Made by a program: the position numbers and the translations under genes
The notes under the pieces: model-generated
Told to the model about the DNA's origin: nothing
Seen by the model: the letters and a program-made list of their open reading frames with translations, nothing else
The model's database searches: none
Assembly (NCBI RefSeq): GCF_002979755.1
Contig: NZ_PCPP01000001.1
Span: forward strand, 466,665-530,664
Direction of reading: 5' to 3'
Source: Chryseobacterium culicis
GTDB taxonomy: Bacteria; Bacteroidota; Bacteroidia; Flavobacteriales; Weeksellaceae
Length of the DNA stretch: 64,000 nucleotides
In this document: positions 17,016 to 25,884 of the stretch, piece by piece
Numbering within the stretch: the first letter of the stretch is position 1
How the letters are laid out: each line of letters starts with the position of its first letter

Positions 17016-18059
17016 TTATTCATATAAAGTATATTCTGCCTGGTAGGTATCACCAGTCAGCGTGATTGTTTTATTTCCGTAGCTAATATTTACATTGGCC
17101 ACAACTTTATTTTCTGATTGAGTGTTGACTCTAACTATTCTTTTCTGGTCATCATAGGAAAATGTTTCAACATAGGCGGGCTCTTTACCATCAAATAATG
17201 TGCTCCTCTCAGCCAATAAACCATTTTTATAATTGTAGTTAAAAACAAGTGAGCTGGTACTTGTAGAAGTATTCTTATCTGGATTATATAATGCTTTTAT
17301 CATTTTTTTTATCCTACGATTTTCATCATAATCATATTGCTGATCTTTTGCTTTATTACCATTAAAAGTAAGGGTATATTTTGTAAGAAGATTATCCGTA
17401 TAAGAATACTTTTTTTCTATAATGGATTCTTCATCTTTCAGCAAATTTGATAGTATATTGCCCTTCATATCATATGCAAAAGTATGAAAGCTTGTTGATG
17501 GCTTTTCCTTGGAAGAAATATATTCACTGGATATTCTAGTCACTTTTCCTGTAGGGGTATATTCATAAGTGCTTATTGTTTTTTCTCCTGTATTTTTTTC
17601 AATTACTCTTATTAATCTTCCTTTTTCATATATATATTCACCTTCTTTTCTTTTCTCTGTTATTTTTGAAATATTATTTTTTACATCATAGAATATTTCA
17701 GTTTTATTTGTAGGAAAGTCAAGAGATGACTGTTCAAAAGAAATAATTTTGCCCCCTTCTGAGACTGTTTGAAATTCATCTTTTCTTGTTGGTTTGCCAG
17801 GTGGCATTTCTGTTATATCGCTGGCAAAAAGTACATTTCCCTGAATATCGAACTTCTTCACTTCGATATTAGTCTCATTTTCTGCTCCCAGTGATTTTTT
17901 ATGGAATTCTTTAATCTTTTGTTTGCCAATAATCAAATTGATAAGCTCATCCTTTTCTTCTATATCTTCTTCAGGACTAGATATTTTAGGATCCGGATAG
18001 GTGAACTGAGCATTTACAAAAATGCCTATAAAAAATATTGAAAAAAAGAATACTTTCAT
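17016..18059 (-). CDS. secreted YD-repeat-like protein
   Basis: I choose the internal start MKVFFFSIFFIGIFVNAQ, a complete signal peptide, giving 347 residues. The mature part consists of short beta-hairpin repeats with Y/F-D-x-x-G/N spacing, such as KKFDIQGNVLF, EIFYDVKNNI, FAYDMKGNIL, QYDYDENRRIK and FSYDDQKRIV. These resemble the YD/RHS-type repeats of wall- and toxin-delivery proteins but without a toxin domain or RHS core. Proteins of this kind are common and uncharacterised in Flavobacteria; periplasmic or surface location is likely. The stop codon lies just before the uvrA start, so the genes are probably co-transcribed by chance of position. Confidence 0.6.
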   Translation of the reverse strand: MKVFFFSIFFIGIFVNAQFTYPDPKISSPEEDIEEKDELINLIIGKQKIKEFHKKSLGAENETNIEVKKFDIQGNVLFASDITEMPPGKPTRKDEFQTVSEGGKIISFEQSSLDFPTNKTEIFYDVKNNISKITEKRKEGEYIYEKGRLIRVIEKNTGEKTISTYEYTPTGKVTRISSEYISSKEKPSTSFHTFAYDMKGNILSNLLKDEESIIEKKYSYTDNLLTKYTLTFNGNKAKDQQYDYDENRRIKKMIKALYNPDKNTSTSTSSLVFNYNYKNGLLAERSTLFDGKEPAYVETFSYDDQKRIVRVNTQSENKVVANVNISYGNKTITLTGDTYQAEYTLYE

Positions 18060-18512
18060 TGTAAAATTAAGACCCACAAAATTACGAAATTTTGGTGAAA
18101 ATTTTACGCTTATCTTATTGTTAAAAATTATTATTGTAAACGTTAAATGAGAAAGATGAAATCAAAATATTCCATTCAAAAAATGATAGAAATGAATATA
18201 TTTTGTGGACTTATTTTTATTTTACTGTTTATTTTACAGTGGTTTTTATAAATTTTAAAAATATGTTGTGTTTTTTTATTTAAGTATTGTTTTATGTTGT
18301 AAAATTATTTAAAATTGTACCCGTAAATATGTAATATAGAAATGAGAAAATTATTCAGAGATCTAGTTACACATTTAATGAGAAAAAGATAGAATTACTC
18401 CCTCACACAGATGCAGCATTATGTTGCATCTTTTTTTATGACAACTATCATTTGCCTGTCTTGGTGAACTCCCTTACTTTTGGACTCTGTTAAAAAAACT
18501 ACGGAAACGATT
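18060..18512. other. leader region of the BtuB-like receptor
   Basis: About 450 bp, very AT-rich, without a plausible gene. The only clear structure is a terminator hairpin at 18409-18437, 76 bp before the receptor start. I looked for cobalamin-riboswitch landmarks and did not find them. Confidence 0.45.
18409..18437 (+). terminator. terminator hairpin in the receptor leader
   Basis: AGATGCA (18409-18415) pairs with TGCATCT (18425-18431) and is followed by seven T. It is on the receptor strand, with no gene upstream on that strand for more than 4 kb. It either ends a short RNA or attenuates transcription into the receptor gene. Confidence 0.65.
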
Positions 18513-20324
18513 ATGATCAAAAAGATAGGAAGTGCTTTTTTTCTGGGATCTTTACTTTGGGTAAATGCACAGGAAAAGTCAACAGATATTGAAAGCATTG
18601 AATTTCAGGGGAAATTTATCTCTACGCCTTATAAAAGTGCTAATCAGAACATCAGTGTTATCACCAGAGAAGACATTGTAAATTCGCCTGCTAAAAGTAT
18701 AGACGAAATTCTTCAGCTGGTACCGGGCATGGATATCAGAAGGAGAGGAGCCAATGGGGTGCAAAGTGATATCGGTTTTCGTGGAAGCTCTTTTGAACAG
18801 GTTTTACTGATGCTGAATGGAATCAGGATGAATGATTCCCAGACCGGGCATAATAATATGAATATTCCGGTAGATCTGGATGACGTAGAAAGGATAGAAA
18901 TTATAAAAGGGCCGGCAGCCAGACGTTTTGGTCAGAATGCTTATGCCGGTGTTATCAATATCATTACCAAAGCCACTCCTGGAAAAAGAGTGAAGATAAG
19001 TGCGGATGGAGGAGACTACAGTACTTATGGTCTTGGATTCAATGCACAGATTGGAAATGAGAAGTTTACGAACTCTCTTCAGGCCAATTCTGCTTCTTCA
19101 GAAGGGTATATGTTCAATACTGATTATGAGATCAGAAATGTATTTTATCAGGGAAAACTGAATATCAAAAACGGAGATGTAAAAGTACAGGCTGGTTTTT
19201 CAGAAAAGAAATTCGGAGCTAATGGTTTTTATGCTTCCAGTGCTGCCACAAAACAGTATGAGGAAACACAGGCTTCTATAGTAAGTGTAGCCCATCAGCA
19301 GACTTTTGGAAAGCTAAAGCTTAATTCAAATGTATATTGGAGAAGAGGACAGGATATGTACCTTTATGACAGATGGAATCCGGATTTTTACAGAAATATG
19401 CACATCGGAAATAATGTAGGAGGAGAAGTTAATTCCAGCTATCAATGGGGATTGGGAACAACCGGAATTGGTGTGGAATTGAGAAAGGAATTTCTTGCGA
19501 GCAGTAATTTAGGAAACAGAAACCGTTTTGTCTCTCAGGTTTTCTTTGAACATCATTTTTCATTACTGGATAAAAAACTGAACATCAGTCCGGGAATTTC
19601 GTGGGCTAACTATTCTAAGGAAGGTAATTTTTTCTATCCGGGGCTTGATGTAGGGTATAACTTTAATACCAATAATAAAATCTACGGAAATATCGCAAAA
19701 GTACACCGTATTCCTACTTTTACCGATCTTTATTACATCAGTAAAACGGAACAGGGAAATCCTGATTTACGACCTGAAAATGCTGTTTCATCGGAGGTAG
19801 GATATCAGTATCAGGATCGTAAAATCTTAGCGAAAATCAGCGGGTTTTTAAGAAATTCCAGCAATTCTATTGACTGGGTGAAAAAAGACCTGAATGATAA
19901 AGTATGGTATGCCCAGAATGTAGGAGATATTAAAACCAGAGGGATTGAAGCAGAGTGGAGCCATAGACCTGTAGATTGGTTAAAATACACGGTTGGATAT
20001 ACTTATCTCGACAGCAAATATGAAGAAAAAGATGGCCTTGTTTCAAGATATATTCTGGATAATCTGAGACACCAGTTTGTTTCCAAATTAGAAGTAAAAT
20101 TCCTGAAAAATTTCACCAATGAGCTTGTTTACCGTTACAATGAAAGGGTAAATCTGGGAACCTATAATCTTGTAGATGAGAAGCTAAGCTTTGCTAAGAA
20201 AGACTACTCAGTGTATGTGTTGATTAACAATATTACCAATACAAAATATACGGAAGCATTTGGAGTGGCAATGCCGCAAAGATGGTTCCACATTGGGTTT
20301 TCTTATACAATTAATATTAAGTAA
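18513..20324 (+). CDS. BtuB-like TonB-dependent receptor
   Basis: I start at ATG 18513 (MIKKIGSAFFLGSLLWVNAQ, a signal peptide); a longer reading would need a TTG start. The product has 603 residues. The plug domain (about 30-160) contains SVITREDIVNSPAKSIDEIL, then DIGFRGSSFEQVLLMLNG and ERIEIIKGPAARRFGQNAYAG, the vitamin B12/ferric-catecholate pattern. The barrel follows and ends SYTINIK rather than in an aromatic residue. The length is like BtuB (about 600). The ligand could be cobalamin or a metal chelate. A DUF2490 protein follows after 71 bp with its own promoter-like box. A terminator hairpin in the leader hints at attenuation. Confidence 0.85.
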   Translation: MIKKIGSAFFLGSLLWVNAQEKSTDIESIEFQGKFISTPYKSANQNISVITREDIVNSPAKSIDEILQLVPGMDIRRRGANGVQSDIGFRGSSFEQVLLMLNGIRMNDSQTGHNNMNIPVDLDDVERIEIIKGPAARRFGQNAYAGVINIITKATPGKRVKISADGGDYSTYGLGFNAQIGNEKFTNSLQANSASSEGYMFNTDYEIRNVFYQGKLNIKNGDVKVQAGFSEKKFGANGFYASSAATKQYEETQASIVSVAHQQTFGKLKLNSNVYWRRGQDMYLYDRWNPDFYRNMHIGNNVGGEVNSSYQWGLGTTGIGVELRKEFLASSNLGNRNRFVSQVFFEHHFSLLDKKLNISPGISWANYSKEGNFFYPGLDVGYNFNTNNKIYGNIAKVHRIPTFTDLYYISKTEQGNPDLRPENAVSSEVGYQYQDRKILAKISGFLRNSSNSIDWVKKDLNDKVWYAQNVGDIKTRGIEAEWSHRPVDWLKYTVGYTYLDSKYEEKDGLVSRYILDNLRHQFVSKLEVKFLKNFTNELVYRYNERVNLGTYNLVDEKLSFAKKDYSVYVLINNITNTKYTEAFGVAMPQRWFHIGFSYTINIK

Positions 20325-20375
20325 ATGTTAATTCGAAATGAATAAAAGTTAATATTAACAAATTGTTAAAAAATA

Positions 20376-20383
20376 TACATTTG
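20376..20383 (+). promoter_or_regulatory. promoter -7 box of the DUF2490 gene
   Basis: TACATTTG fits TAnnTTTG and is followed by CA, 12 bp before the chosen ATG at 20396. No well-spaced -33 TTTG is seen, so the call rests on the -7 box and position. Confidence 0.4.
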
Positions 20384-20395
20384 CAAAAATTTTTT

Positions 20396-21112
20396 ATGAA
20401 ACGTCTTATAGGCTTAGGTTTACTACTTGGAATTTCTTTTTTTAAAGCACAGGAACATATTTCCAGCTTCAATGCAGTGACTCTGACGTATAAGTTTCAT
20501 CCTAAATTTTTCCTTTATGCAGAAGGGCAGATGCGTGGTAACGAAGATTATACCTACCCTGATTATTATGAAATAAAAGGGGGATTAGGGTATAATCTTA
20601 CCAAGAATCACAAACCTTTCGTAGGATTGGGAAGATATGTGAACTATAAAGAGCATAGCTTAAGCAGAGAGGAATTCAGGGTATGGCTTCAGGATGTTAT
20701 CGATATTAAAAAAGGTATCGTGAAGTTCGAAAACCGTTTTCGTGCTGAAAAGAGTTGGTTCTATGAGCCTAAAACAGATCAGACTTCCCAGAGAATGCGT
20801 TACAGATACCGTTTGAATGTAAGTGTTCCTTTAAATGCGAAAACCATCAAGAAAGGAACTGTTTTCGCCAATGCCTATGACGAAGTTTTCTTTGTCTCTC
20901 CGATGAAGCCTACTTTTGCCAGAAACAGAGTTTACGGCGGTTTCGGCTATCAGATCGATGATTATTTTGGAATTGTGAGCGGATATCTGTGGCAGCGTGA
21001 ATTCGAAGCAAAAGGAAATAAAAATTTACATTTCGTTTACCTTGCGTTAAACATTAATATCGACGGAACAGACCATCACACGAAAACTTACGATTTCCCG
21101 GGTGCGGATTAA
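20396..21112 (+). CDS. DUF2490 outer-membrane-type protein
   Basis: I start at MKRLIGLGLLLGISFFKAQ, a signal peptide, giving 238 residues. The mature protein consists of amphipathic strands with alternating aromatic residues (LTYKFHPKFFLYAEGQMRG, VKFENRFRAEKSWFY, QRMRYRYRLNVSVPL, FANAYDEVFF), which is the DUF2490 pattern, a predicted small outer-membrane beta-barrel of unknown role. It follows the BtuB-like receptor. Its last four bases overlap the convergent HD-hydrolase gene. No more specific function is known for the family. Confidence 0.75.
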   Translation: MKRLIGLGLLLGISFFKAQEHISSFNAVTLTYKFHPKFFLYAEGQMRGNEDYTYPDYYEIKGGLGYNLTKNHKPFVGLGRYVNYKEHSLSREEFRVWLQDVIDIKKGIVKFENRFRAEKSWFYEPKTDQTSQRMRYRYRLNVSVPLNAKTIKKGTVFANAYDEVFFVSPMKPTFARNRVYGGFGYQIDDYFGIVSGYLWQREFEAKGNKNLHFVYLALNINIDGTDHHTKTYDFPGAD

Positions 21113-21555
21113 TATTTCTCTATCAGATAACGGTAGGCTTTCAGATATTTATTGAACCTTTTGATGTCTTTGGGAGTAAGCTCTCTGTTTACTCTTCTAA
21201 GATCCATATTATCACGAAGGTCATTCAGTTTTACGGCAACAGAAAGGAGAGATCTTTCTGTTCTTTTGATAAATTCATCGTAATCTTCTTCCGGATCAAG
21301 CTTCGTAAGACAGCTGATGGCAAAAATAATATATTCTGGAAATCCTTCCGATCTTAAATAATCCAGGCTGAACTCCAGTGGATGATCTTCTACTACATCA
21401 TGCAGTACCCCAACGATTTTTTCATCCAATGTTTTACCATAGTTCATCACACGCATCACGTGGGCGATGTATGGAGCATGGTATTTATCAGTTTGTCCTT
21501 TATGAGCCTTATCGGCAATTTTGATTGCTTTATTCAGTAATTCTTCTTTTGTCAT
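21109..21555 (-). CDS. small HD hydrolase, RelA/SpoT hydrolase-like (Mesh1/SAH type)
   Basis: A 148-residue single-domain metal-dependent phosphohydrolase. The HD-type ligands are in order: His32 (IAHVMRVM), His52-Asp53 (VGVLHDVVED) with Glu56-Asp57, and the later KLNDLRDN motif characteristic of the SpoT hydrolase and Mesh1. There is no synthetase domain. Such small alarmone hydrolases degrade (p)ppGpp or related nucleotides; activity on other pyrophosphorylated nucleotides is also possible. Cytoplasmic. The gene overlaps the convergent DUF2490 gene by 4 bp. A synthetase-domain protein is present elsewhere in the window (43861), but the two are not neighbours. Confidence 0.8.
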   Translation of the reverse strand: MTKEELLNKAIKIADKAHKGQTDKYHAPYIAHVMRVMNYGKTLDEKIVGVLHDVVEDHPLEFSLDYLRSEGFPEYIIFAISCLTKLDPEEDYDEFIKRTERSLLSVAVKLNDLRDNMDLRRVNRELTPKDIKRFNKYLKAYRYLIEKY

Positions 21556-21635
21556 TTCTAATGAAAAATAGACTACAAAAATAAAAAATGCCTTAAAAAA
21601 TAAAGCATTTTTATCAAGAATATTTCAGATGATTT

Positions 21636-21971
21636 TTAGATGATGGTTTCATCCTCTATATGAGCATGTGGCGCATTGTTTTTTACAGATTCGATTCCAT
21701 TTTCCATGCCGTTGTCAGATTCATACATTTGGCTGGTTCCTATGATCTGTCCGTTTCCGGCTTTAAGGTTGAAATAACATCGGCCATCATTGGCTGTATT
21801 TCTTTCAAATTTGGCATCTTCCTGTGAGTTGGTTTTTACAGTCCCGATTCCGTTTTCGCAGGATGGCTTGGTACTGTATCCCTGACTGGTTAAAATTACC
21901 TGTCCGTTTCCCGCCTTGAGGTTAAACTGAAAGTCTCCGTTTGTTCTTTTAGAGATAATAAATTTTCCCAT
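21636..21971 (-). CDS. YegP-like DUF1508 protein, two tandem repeats
   Basis: A 111-residue cytosolic protein with two copies of the DUF1508 unit: residues about 1-50 (GDFQFNLKAGNGQVILTSQGY ... GI.TVK) and about 58-100 (GRCYFNLKAGNGQIIGTSQMY ... GIESVK). The repeat unit forms a small beta-sheet with a helix. The duplication is complete and each copy retains the FNLKAGNGQ.I core. YegP-type proteins are associated with stress, but no biochemical role is settled. The gene stands between the HD hydrolase and a small exported protein on the same strand. Confidence 0.88.
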   Translation of the reverse strand: MGKFIISKRTNGDFQFNLKAGNGQVILTSQGYSTKPSCENGIGTVKTNSQEDAKFERNTANDGRCYFNLKAGNGQIIGTSQMYESDNGMENGIESVKNNAPHAHIEDETII

Positions 21972-21999
21972 GGTAATAGTTTTTTAGTTTGTGTTGTGT

Positions 22000-22314
22000 T
22001 TATTTGGATGGCGTTATCTTTTTCCGATCTACCTGAAGTTTATCGGGGGTAATCGCGTTTAAAATTTTATATTGTGAATAATCCTTTGAGGACTCTTTTA
22101 AAGCCAGGTAAAGAATTGTATCATTGGGTTTAACGGTCAATATCTTGTAAAGTTCTTTCTGAGAATGATCTGATTTAAGAGCAAAAGATCCTGGAAACTT
22201 CCCTTTAGAAACGATTTTTGTGGTATCAATCTTGGGAACAGGGATTACGTTATCTTTTTTTTGGGCTGAAAAAGCTACTGAAATAAGAAGAAGGGGAAAT
22301 AATAGAATTCTCAT
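22000..22314 (-). CDS. small exported protein of unknown function
   Basis: A 104-residue protein with a clear signal peptide (MRILLFPLLLISVAFSAQ). The mature part is basic and has no cysteine, repeat or known motif (VKPNDTILYLALKESSKDYSQYKIL is its most hydrophobic part). It lies 28 bp upstream of the YegP-like gene on the same strand, so the two are likely co-transcribed. I do not recognise a family. Confidence 0.6.
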   Translation of the reverse strand: MRILLFPLLLISVAFSAQKKDNVIPVPKIDTTKIVSKGKFPGSFALKSDHSQKELYKILTVKPNDTILYLALKESSKDYSQYKILNAITPDKLQVDRKKITPSK

Positions 22315-22414
22315 GTGTTTATTAATTTATAATAAAAATAATAATTTTTTTTGAATAACTTTATATAATGCCTTGAAATTCAATGATGGATATTGGGAAT
22401 ACAGGTGAAAAAAA

Positions 22415-22445
22415 AGCGCCTCAAAAATGAGACGCTAAATCAAAT
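22415..22445 (-). terminator. terminator of the beta-oxidation operon
   Basis: AGCG-C-CTCA and TGAG-A-CGCT pair with one internal mismatch (22415-22436). On the minus strand eight T follow. It lies 24 bp past the acyl-CoA dehydrogenase stop. Confidence 0.8.
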
Positions 22446-22460
22446 TTATGTTATTAAAGA

Positions 22461-24239
22461 CTAATAAGCTCCTTTTTCGATATAGTGTGCTGCTACTTTT
22501 TCAGTAAGAGCTACTACATTCGGATGATTGGTATACTTTGTGAATCTTCTTAATCCAGAAAGCATCATTCTCTGCTCATCTCCTTCAGCAAAAGAAACGA
22601 TTCCTTCTTTAGCCGCAGTGATGATTTTCTCAACAGCTTTGTAAAGGTTCAGTTGAGCCATAGCTGCTTCCACAGATTCAGGAGTGAAATGTTTCTCTGC
22701 TCTTAATATTGCAGATTCTGCCATATAGATCTGGTTAAGGATTTCAGAAGCATTCAATAATAAATGTTGTTGTTTCTCAATATCCATCATGAATTTCTGT
22801 AGTGCTGCTCCGGAAACCATTAAGAATACTTTCTTAAGATTAGCAATAATTGCTTTTTCTTCACTCATGAATTCTGAATAGTCAGGAACTTCAAATGAAG
22901 GGATACCCATCAATTCTTTGCTGATTGCCATTGCAGGAGATAAAAGATCTAATTCACCTTTCATTGCTCTCTTAATAAGCATTCCTACCGCTAATAATCT
23001 GTTGATTTCATTGGTACCTTCATAGATTCTACCAATTCTGGCATCTCTCCATGCAGATTCCATTGGTGTATCTTCTGAGAATCCCATTCCTCCATAAATC
23101 TGGATTCCTTCATCCGCTGTATTTTGAGTAAGGTCAGAAACGAAAACTTTAAGGATAGAAGCTTCTACTGCAAATTCTTCAACCCCTTTTAATTCCGCTT
23201 GTTGATGATCCATTCCGCCAGCAACTAATTCTGCAATTTTATCTTCAACATTTTTTGCTAAACGGTAAGAACCAGCTTCACTCACAAAAACTCCGGTTGA
23301 CATTTCTGCAATTTTCTTTCTGATTGCTCCGAAAGTAGAAATAGAAACACCAAATTGCTTTCTTTCATTTGAATATTGAATAGCATGGTTTAAAATTCTT
23401 CTTTGTCCGTCAAGGTTTGCAGCAGCTAATTTAATTCTACCAACATTTAATGCATTCAAAGCGATTTTAAAACCGTTGTTTCTTTCACCCAACATATTTT
23501 CAACAGGAACTTTCATATCATTGAAGAAAACCTGACGAGTAGAAGAGGAACGAATCCCTAATTTATGTTCTTCTTCACCAAATGTTAAACTTTCCGGATT
23601 TTCTAATTCCGAACGGTTGACTACAAAACCTGTAATATTTTTATCATCATCAATTTTTGCAAATAATGTGAAAGTATCTGCAAAACCTGCATTGGAAATC
23701 CACATTTTTTGTCCATTGATAATATAATGTTTACCGTCTTCAGACAATTTTGCTCTTGTTTTCCCTGAATTGGCATCAGATCCTGCATCCGGCTCAGTTA
23801 AACAATAGGCTCCGAATTTTGTTCCTGTAGCCAAATCCGGAAGGTATTTCTTTTTCAATTCTTCACTTCCGTAAAGCAAAGTAGGAAGAGTTCCGATTCC
23901 CGTGTGTGCTCCATAAGCTGTTGCTAATGATCCATTTCCTCCGGAAACATAATCGCAAGCCAACATCGTGCTCACAAATCCCATTCCCAAACCTCCATAT
24001 TCTTCAGGAACTGTAATTCCTAACAGTCCCATTTCTCCTAATTTACGCATTGTTTCTTCCGTCAATGCATAATCCTTTTTCTCAAAACGATCATGTTGTG
24101 GAATAACTTCTCTGTCAATAAATTCTTTAGCAGAATCACGAAGCATTTTTTGTTCTTCAGAAAGTTCTTCCAAAGAGAAAATTTCATTAGCTGGAATTTG
24201 TTTAATTAGGAATTCCCCACCTTTAAGTATATTGCTCAT
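22461..24239 (-). CDS. acyl-CoA dehydrogenase with C-terminal extension
   Basis: A 592-residue FAD enzyme that introduces the trans-2 double bond into acyl-CoA, the first step of beta-oxidation. Motifs are CLTEPDAGSDA (about 146-156), MWISNAGFAD near 180-188, and IYEGTNEINRL with Glu407 at the catalytic-base position. The family core ends near 430; the remaining 160 residues form the helical extension of the long bacterial/VLCAD-like subgroup. It is the last gene of the operon MarR-FadB/J-thiolase-dehydrogenase and is separated from the thiolase by an inserted four-helix-bundle gene. A terminator follows. Confidence 0.92.
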   Translation of the reverse strand: MSNILKGGEFLIKQIPANEIFSLEELSEEQKMLRDSAKEFIDREVIPQHDRFEKKDYALTEETMRKLGEMGLLGITVPEEYGGLGMGFVSTMLACDYVSGGNGSLATAYGAHTGIGTLPTLLYGSEELKKKYLPDLATGTKFGAYCLTEPDAGSDANSGKTRAKLSEDGKHYIINGQKMWISNAGFADTFTLFAKIDDDKNITGFVVNRSELENPESLTFGEEEHKLGIRSSSTRQVFFNDMKVPVENMLGERNNGFKIALNALNVGRIKLAAANLDGQRRILNHAIQYSNERKQFGVSISTFGAIRKKIAEMSTGVFVSEAGSYRLAKNVEDKIAELVAGGMDHQQAELKGVEEFAVEASILKVFVSDLTQNTADEGIQIYGGMGFSEDTPMESAWRDARIGRIYEGTNEINRLLAVGMLIKRAMKGELDLLSPAMAISKELMGIPSFEVPDYSEFMSEEKAIIANLKKVFLMVSGAALQKFMMDIEKQQHLLLNASEILNQIYMAESAILRAEKHFTPESVEAAMAQLNLYKAVEKIITAAKEGIVSFAEGDEQRMMLSGLRRFTKYTNHPNVVALTEKVAAHYIEKGAY

Positions 24240-24261
24240 TTGTTATTATTTTAAATTTTAG

Positions 24262-24665
24262 ATTATAAATTTTAAATTAGATTTTGTTGTTATAAATTTT
24301 CAGATGACGTTTTAATGATTTTAGTTAAAATATTAATGATCATTTCAATATCTTTTAAATATGAATTGATCTCAATTTGAACGAGATTTGAAGAATCATA
24401 AAGTTTCAGCCAATATCTTGTTTCTCTCGCTTCTTTATTTGCAATAGAGAGCTTTGATATGAAATTTTTTTTTGATTGAGCTGCTATAGCTTCTTCTACA
24501 TTTGCTCCAATGGAAGTCCCAGAACGAAGAATTTGTTTTGATAAAATAAACTCGTTTTGAGACTTGCACTCAGTATAAAATTTTATTATTCTTAAGGCAA
24601 AATCAAAAGTTTTTATTTGGATCAAATTGTCTTCTTTGAAACCCATTGCATCTAAAATTTATAAT
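24262..24665. repeat. inverted repeats bordering the four-helix-bundle gene
   Basis: ATTATAAATTTTA at 24262-24274 is the exact complement of TAAAATTTATAAT at 24653-24665, with partial extension on both sides (TAAAAT blocks). The repeats lie just outside the four-helix-bundle coding region. The sequence is AT-rich, so chance pairing is possible, but a 13-base perfect match symmetric about the gene is suggestive. Confidence 0.5.
24290..24646 (-). CDS. four helix bundle protein (S23/IVP-like)
   Basis: A 118-residue all-helical protein of the family first described from rRNA intervening sequences. Landmarks are KTFDFALRIIKFYTEC, LSKQILRSGTSIGANVEEAIAAQSKKNFISKLSIANKEARETRYWLKLL-type sequence, and a terminal amphipathic helix. 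The molecular role is unknown; members often appear as stand-alone inserts between genes. Here it sits between the thiolase and acyl-CoA dehydrogenase genes in the same orientation and is bordered by AT-rich inverted repeats, so it looks like cargo placed in an operon gap without breaking a gene. Confidence 0.88.
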   Translation of the reverse strand: MGFKEDNLIQIKTFDFALRIIKFYTECKSQNEFILSKQILRSGTSIGANVEEAIAAQSKKNFISKLSIANKEARETRYWLKLYDSSNLVQIEINSYLKDIEMIINILTKIIKTSSENL

Positions 24666-24678
24666 TTAAAATCTATAA

Positions 24679-25857
24679 TTAAAGAAGTTCAAAGATTGAA
24701 GCCGCGCCTTGCCCCGTTCCAACACACATGGAAACCATCCCGTATTTGTTTCCGCGCTTTCTCATTTCGTCAAGAAGCTGAACCGTAAGTTTTGTTCCGG
24801 TACATCCAAGTGGATGTCCAAGAGCAATAGCTCCTCCGTTTACGTTTAAGATATCAGGATTTAATCCTAATTCTTTCTTAATAGCAACTGATTGAGATGC
24901 GAAAGCTTCGTTAAGCTCGATCAAGTCGATATCTTTTAGTTCTAATCCTGCTTGTTTTAATGCTTTTGGAATAGCATAGATTGGTCCCATACCCATGATT
25001 CTTGGTTCTAATCCGGCTGCAGCATAAGCCACTAATCTTGCTTCAGGCTCCAATCCTAATTCTTTTACCATTTCCTCACTCATTACCATTACAAAGGCGG
25101 CTCCGTCACTCATTTGAGAAGAGTTTCCGGCAGTTACGCTTCCTCCGTTGGCAAATACGGGTCTTAATTTTGCTAAACCAGCTAAAGAAGTGTCTGCTCT
25201 AGGTCCTTCATCTATTGAAAAATCAAACTTTTTAGTCTGCATTTTCTGATTTTCATCCAGAAAGTTATATTCTACAGGAATCGGAACAATCTGGTTGGCA
25301 AATTTTCCTTCCTGATTAGCTTTTAAAGCCTTCATGTGAGATTCAAAAGCAAACTGATCCTGTTCTTCTCTTGTGATATTGTATTGTTTTGCTACTTCTT
25401 CAGCAGTGTAACCCATTCCCCAATAGTAATCAGGGTTGGTTTTTGCGATATCTGTTTCAGGAACCGGTTTGTAACCTCCCATTGGAATGTATGACATAGA
25501 TTCAGTACCACCAGCGATGATACAATCTGCCATACCAGCCTGAATTTTTGCAGAAGCAATCGCGATCGCCTCACTTCCTGAAGCACAGTATCTGTTTACG
25601 GTTACTCCCGGAACTTTATCTGTATTCAACCCCATCAAAGAGATCAGACGTGCAACGTTCAGCCCTTGTTCAGCTTCCGGCATTGCATTTCCTACGATAA
25701 GGTCATCAATTCTGTTTTTATCTAATTGTGGAAGCTCAGCCATTAATTTTTCAATAACGGTAGCTGCCATGACATCAGGTCTTGTAAATCTTAAACTTCC
25801 TTTTGGAGCTTTTCCAACGGCAGTTCTGAAACCTTTTACTATGTATGCTGTTTTCAT
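24679..25857 (-). CDS. fadA: acetyl-CoA C-acyltransferase (3-ketoacyl-CoA thiolase)
   Basis: A 392-residue thiolase that cleaves 3-ketoacyl-CoA with CoA to acetyl-CoA and a shortened acyl-CoA. The catalytic residues are all present: Cys91 in NRYCASG, His348 in ALGHPLGCTG, and Cys378 in CVGTGQGA. Length matches the tetrameric degradative thiolases. It partners the FadB/J-type protein encoded upstream in the same operon. In the gap between them lies a frameshifted four-helix-bundle gene. FadA versus the near-identical FadI cannot be separated by sequence alone. Confidence 0.92.
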   Translation of the reverse strand: MKTAYIVKGFRTAVGKAPKGSLRFTRPDVMAATVIEKLMAELPQLDKNRIDDLIVGNAMPEAEQGLNVARLISLMGLNTDKVPGVTVNRYCASGSEAIAIASAKIQAGMADCIIAGGTESMSYIPMGGYKPVPETDIAKTNPDYYWGMGYTAEEVAKQYNITREEQDQFAFESHMKALKANQEGKFANQIVPIPVEYNFLDENQKMQTKKFDFSIDEGPRADTSLAGLAKLRPVFANGGSVTAGNSSQMSDGAAFVMVMSEEMVKELGLEPEARLVAYAAAGLEPRIMGMGPIYAIPKALKQAGLELKDIDLIELNEAFASQSVAIKKELGLNPDILNVNGGAIALGHPLGCTGTKLTVQLLDEMRKRGNKYGMVSMCVGTGQGAASIFELL

Positions 25858-25884
25858 TTTTTGTAAATTTTTGTAAAATGTATA

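Noticed and set aside
18480..18512. Earlier TTG start for the BtuB-like receptor
   Set aside because: The signal peptide begins cleanly at ATG 18513; the added residues would spoil it.
18060..18512. Cobalamin riboswitch before the BtuB-like receptor
   Set aside because: No B12-box or other conserved riboswitch core could be found by eye; only a terminator hairpin is supported.
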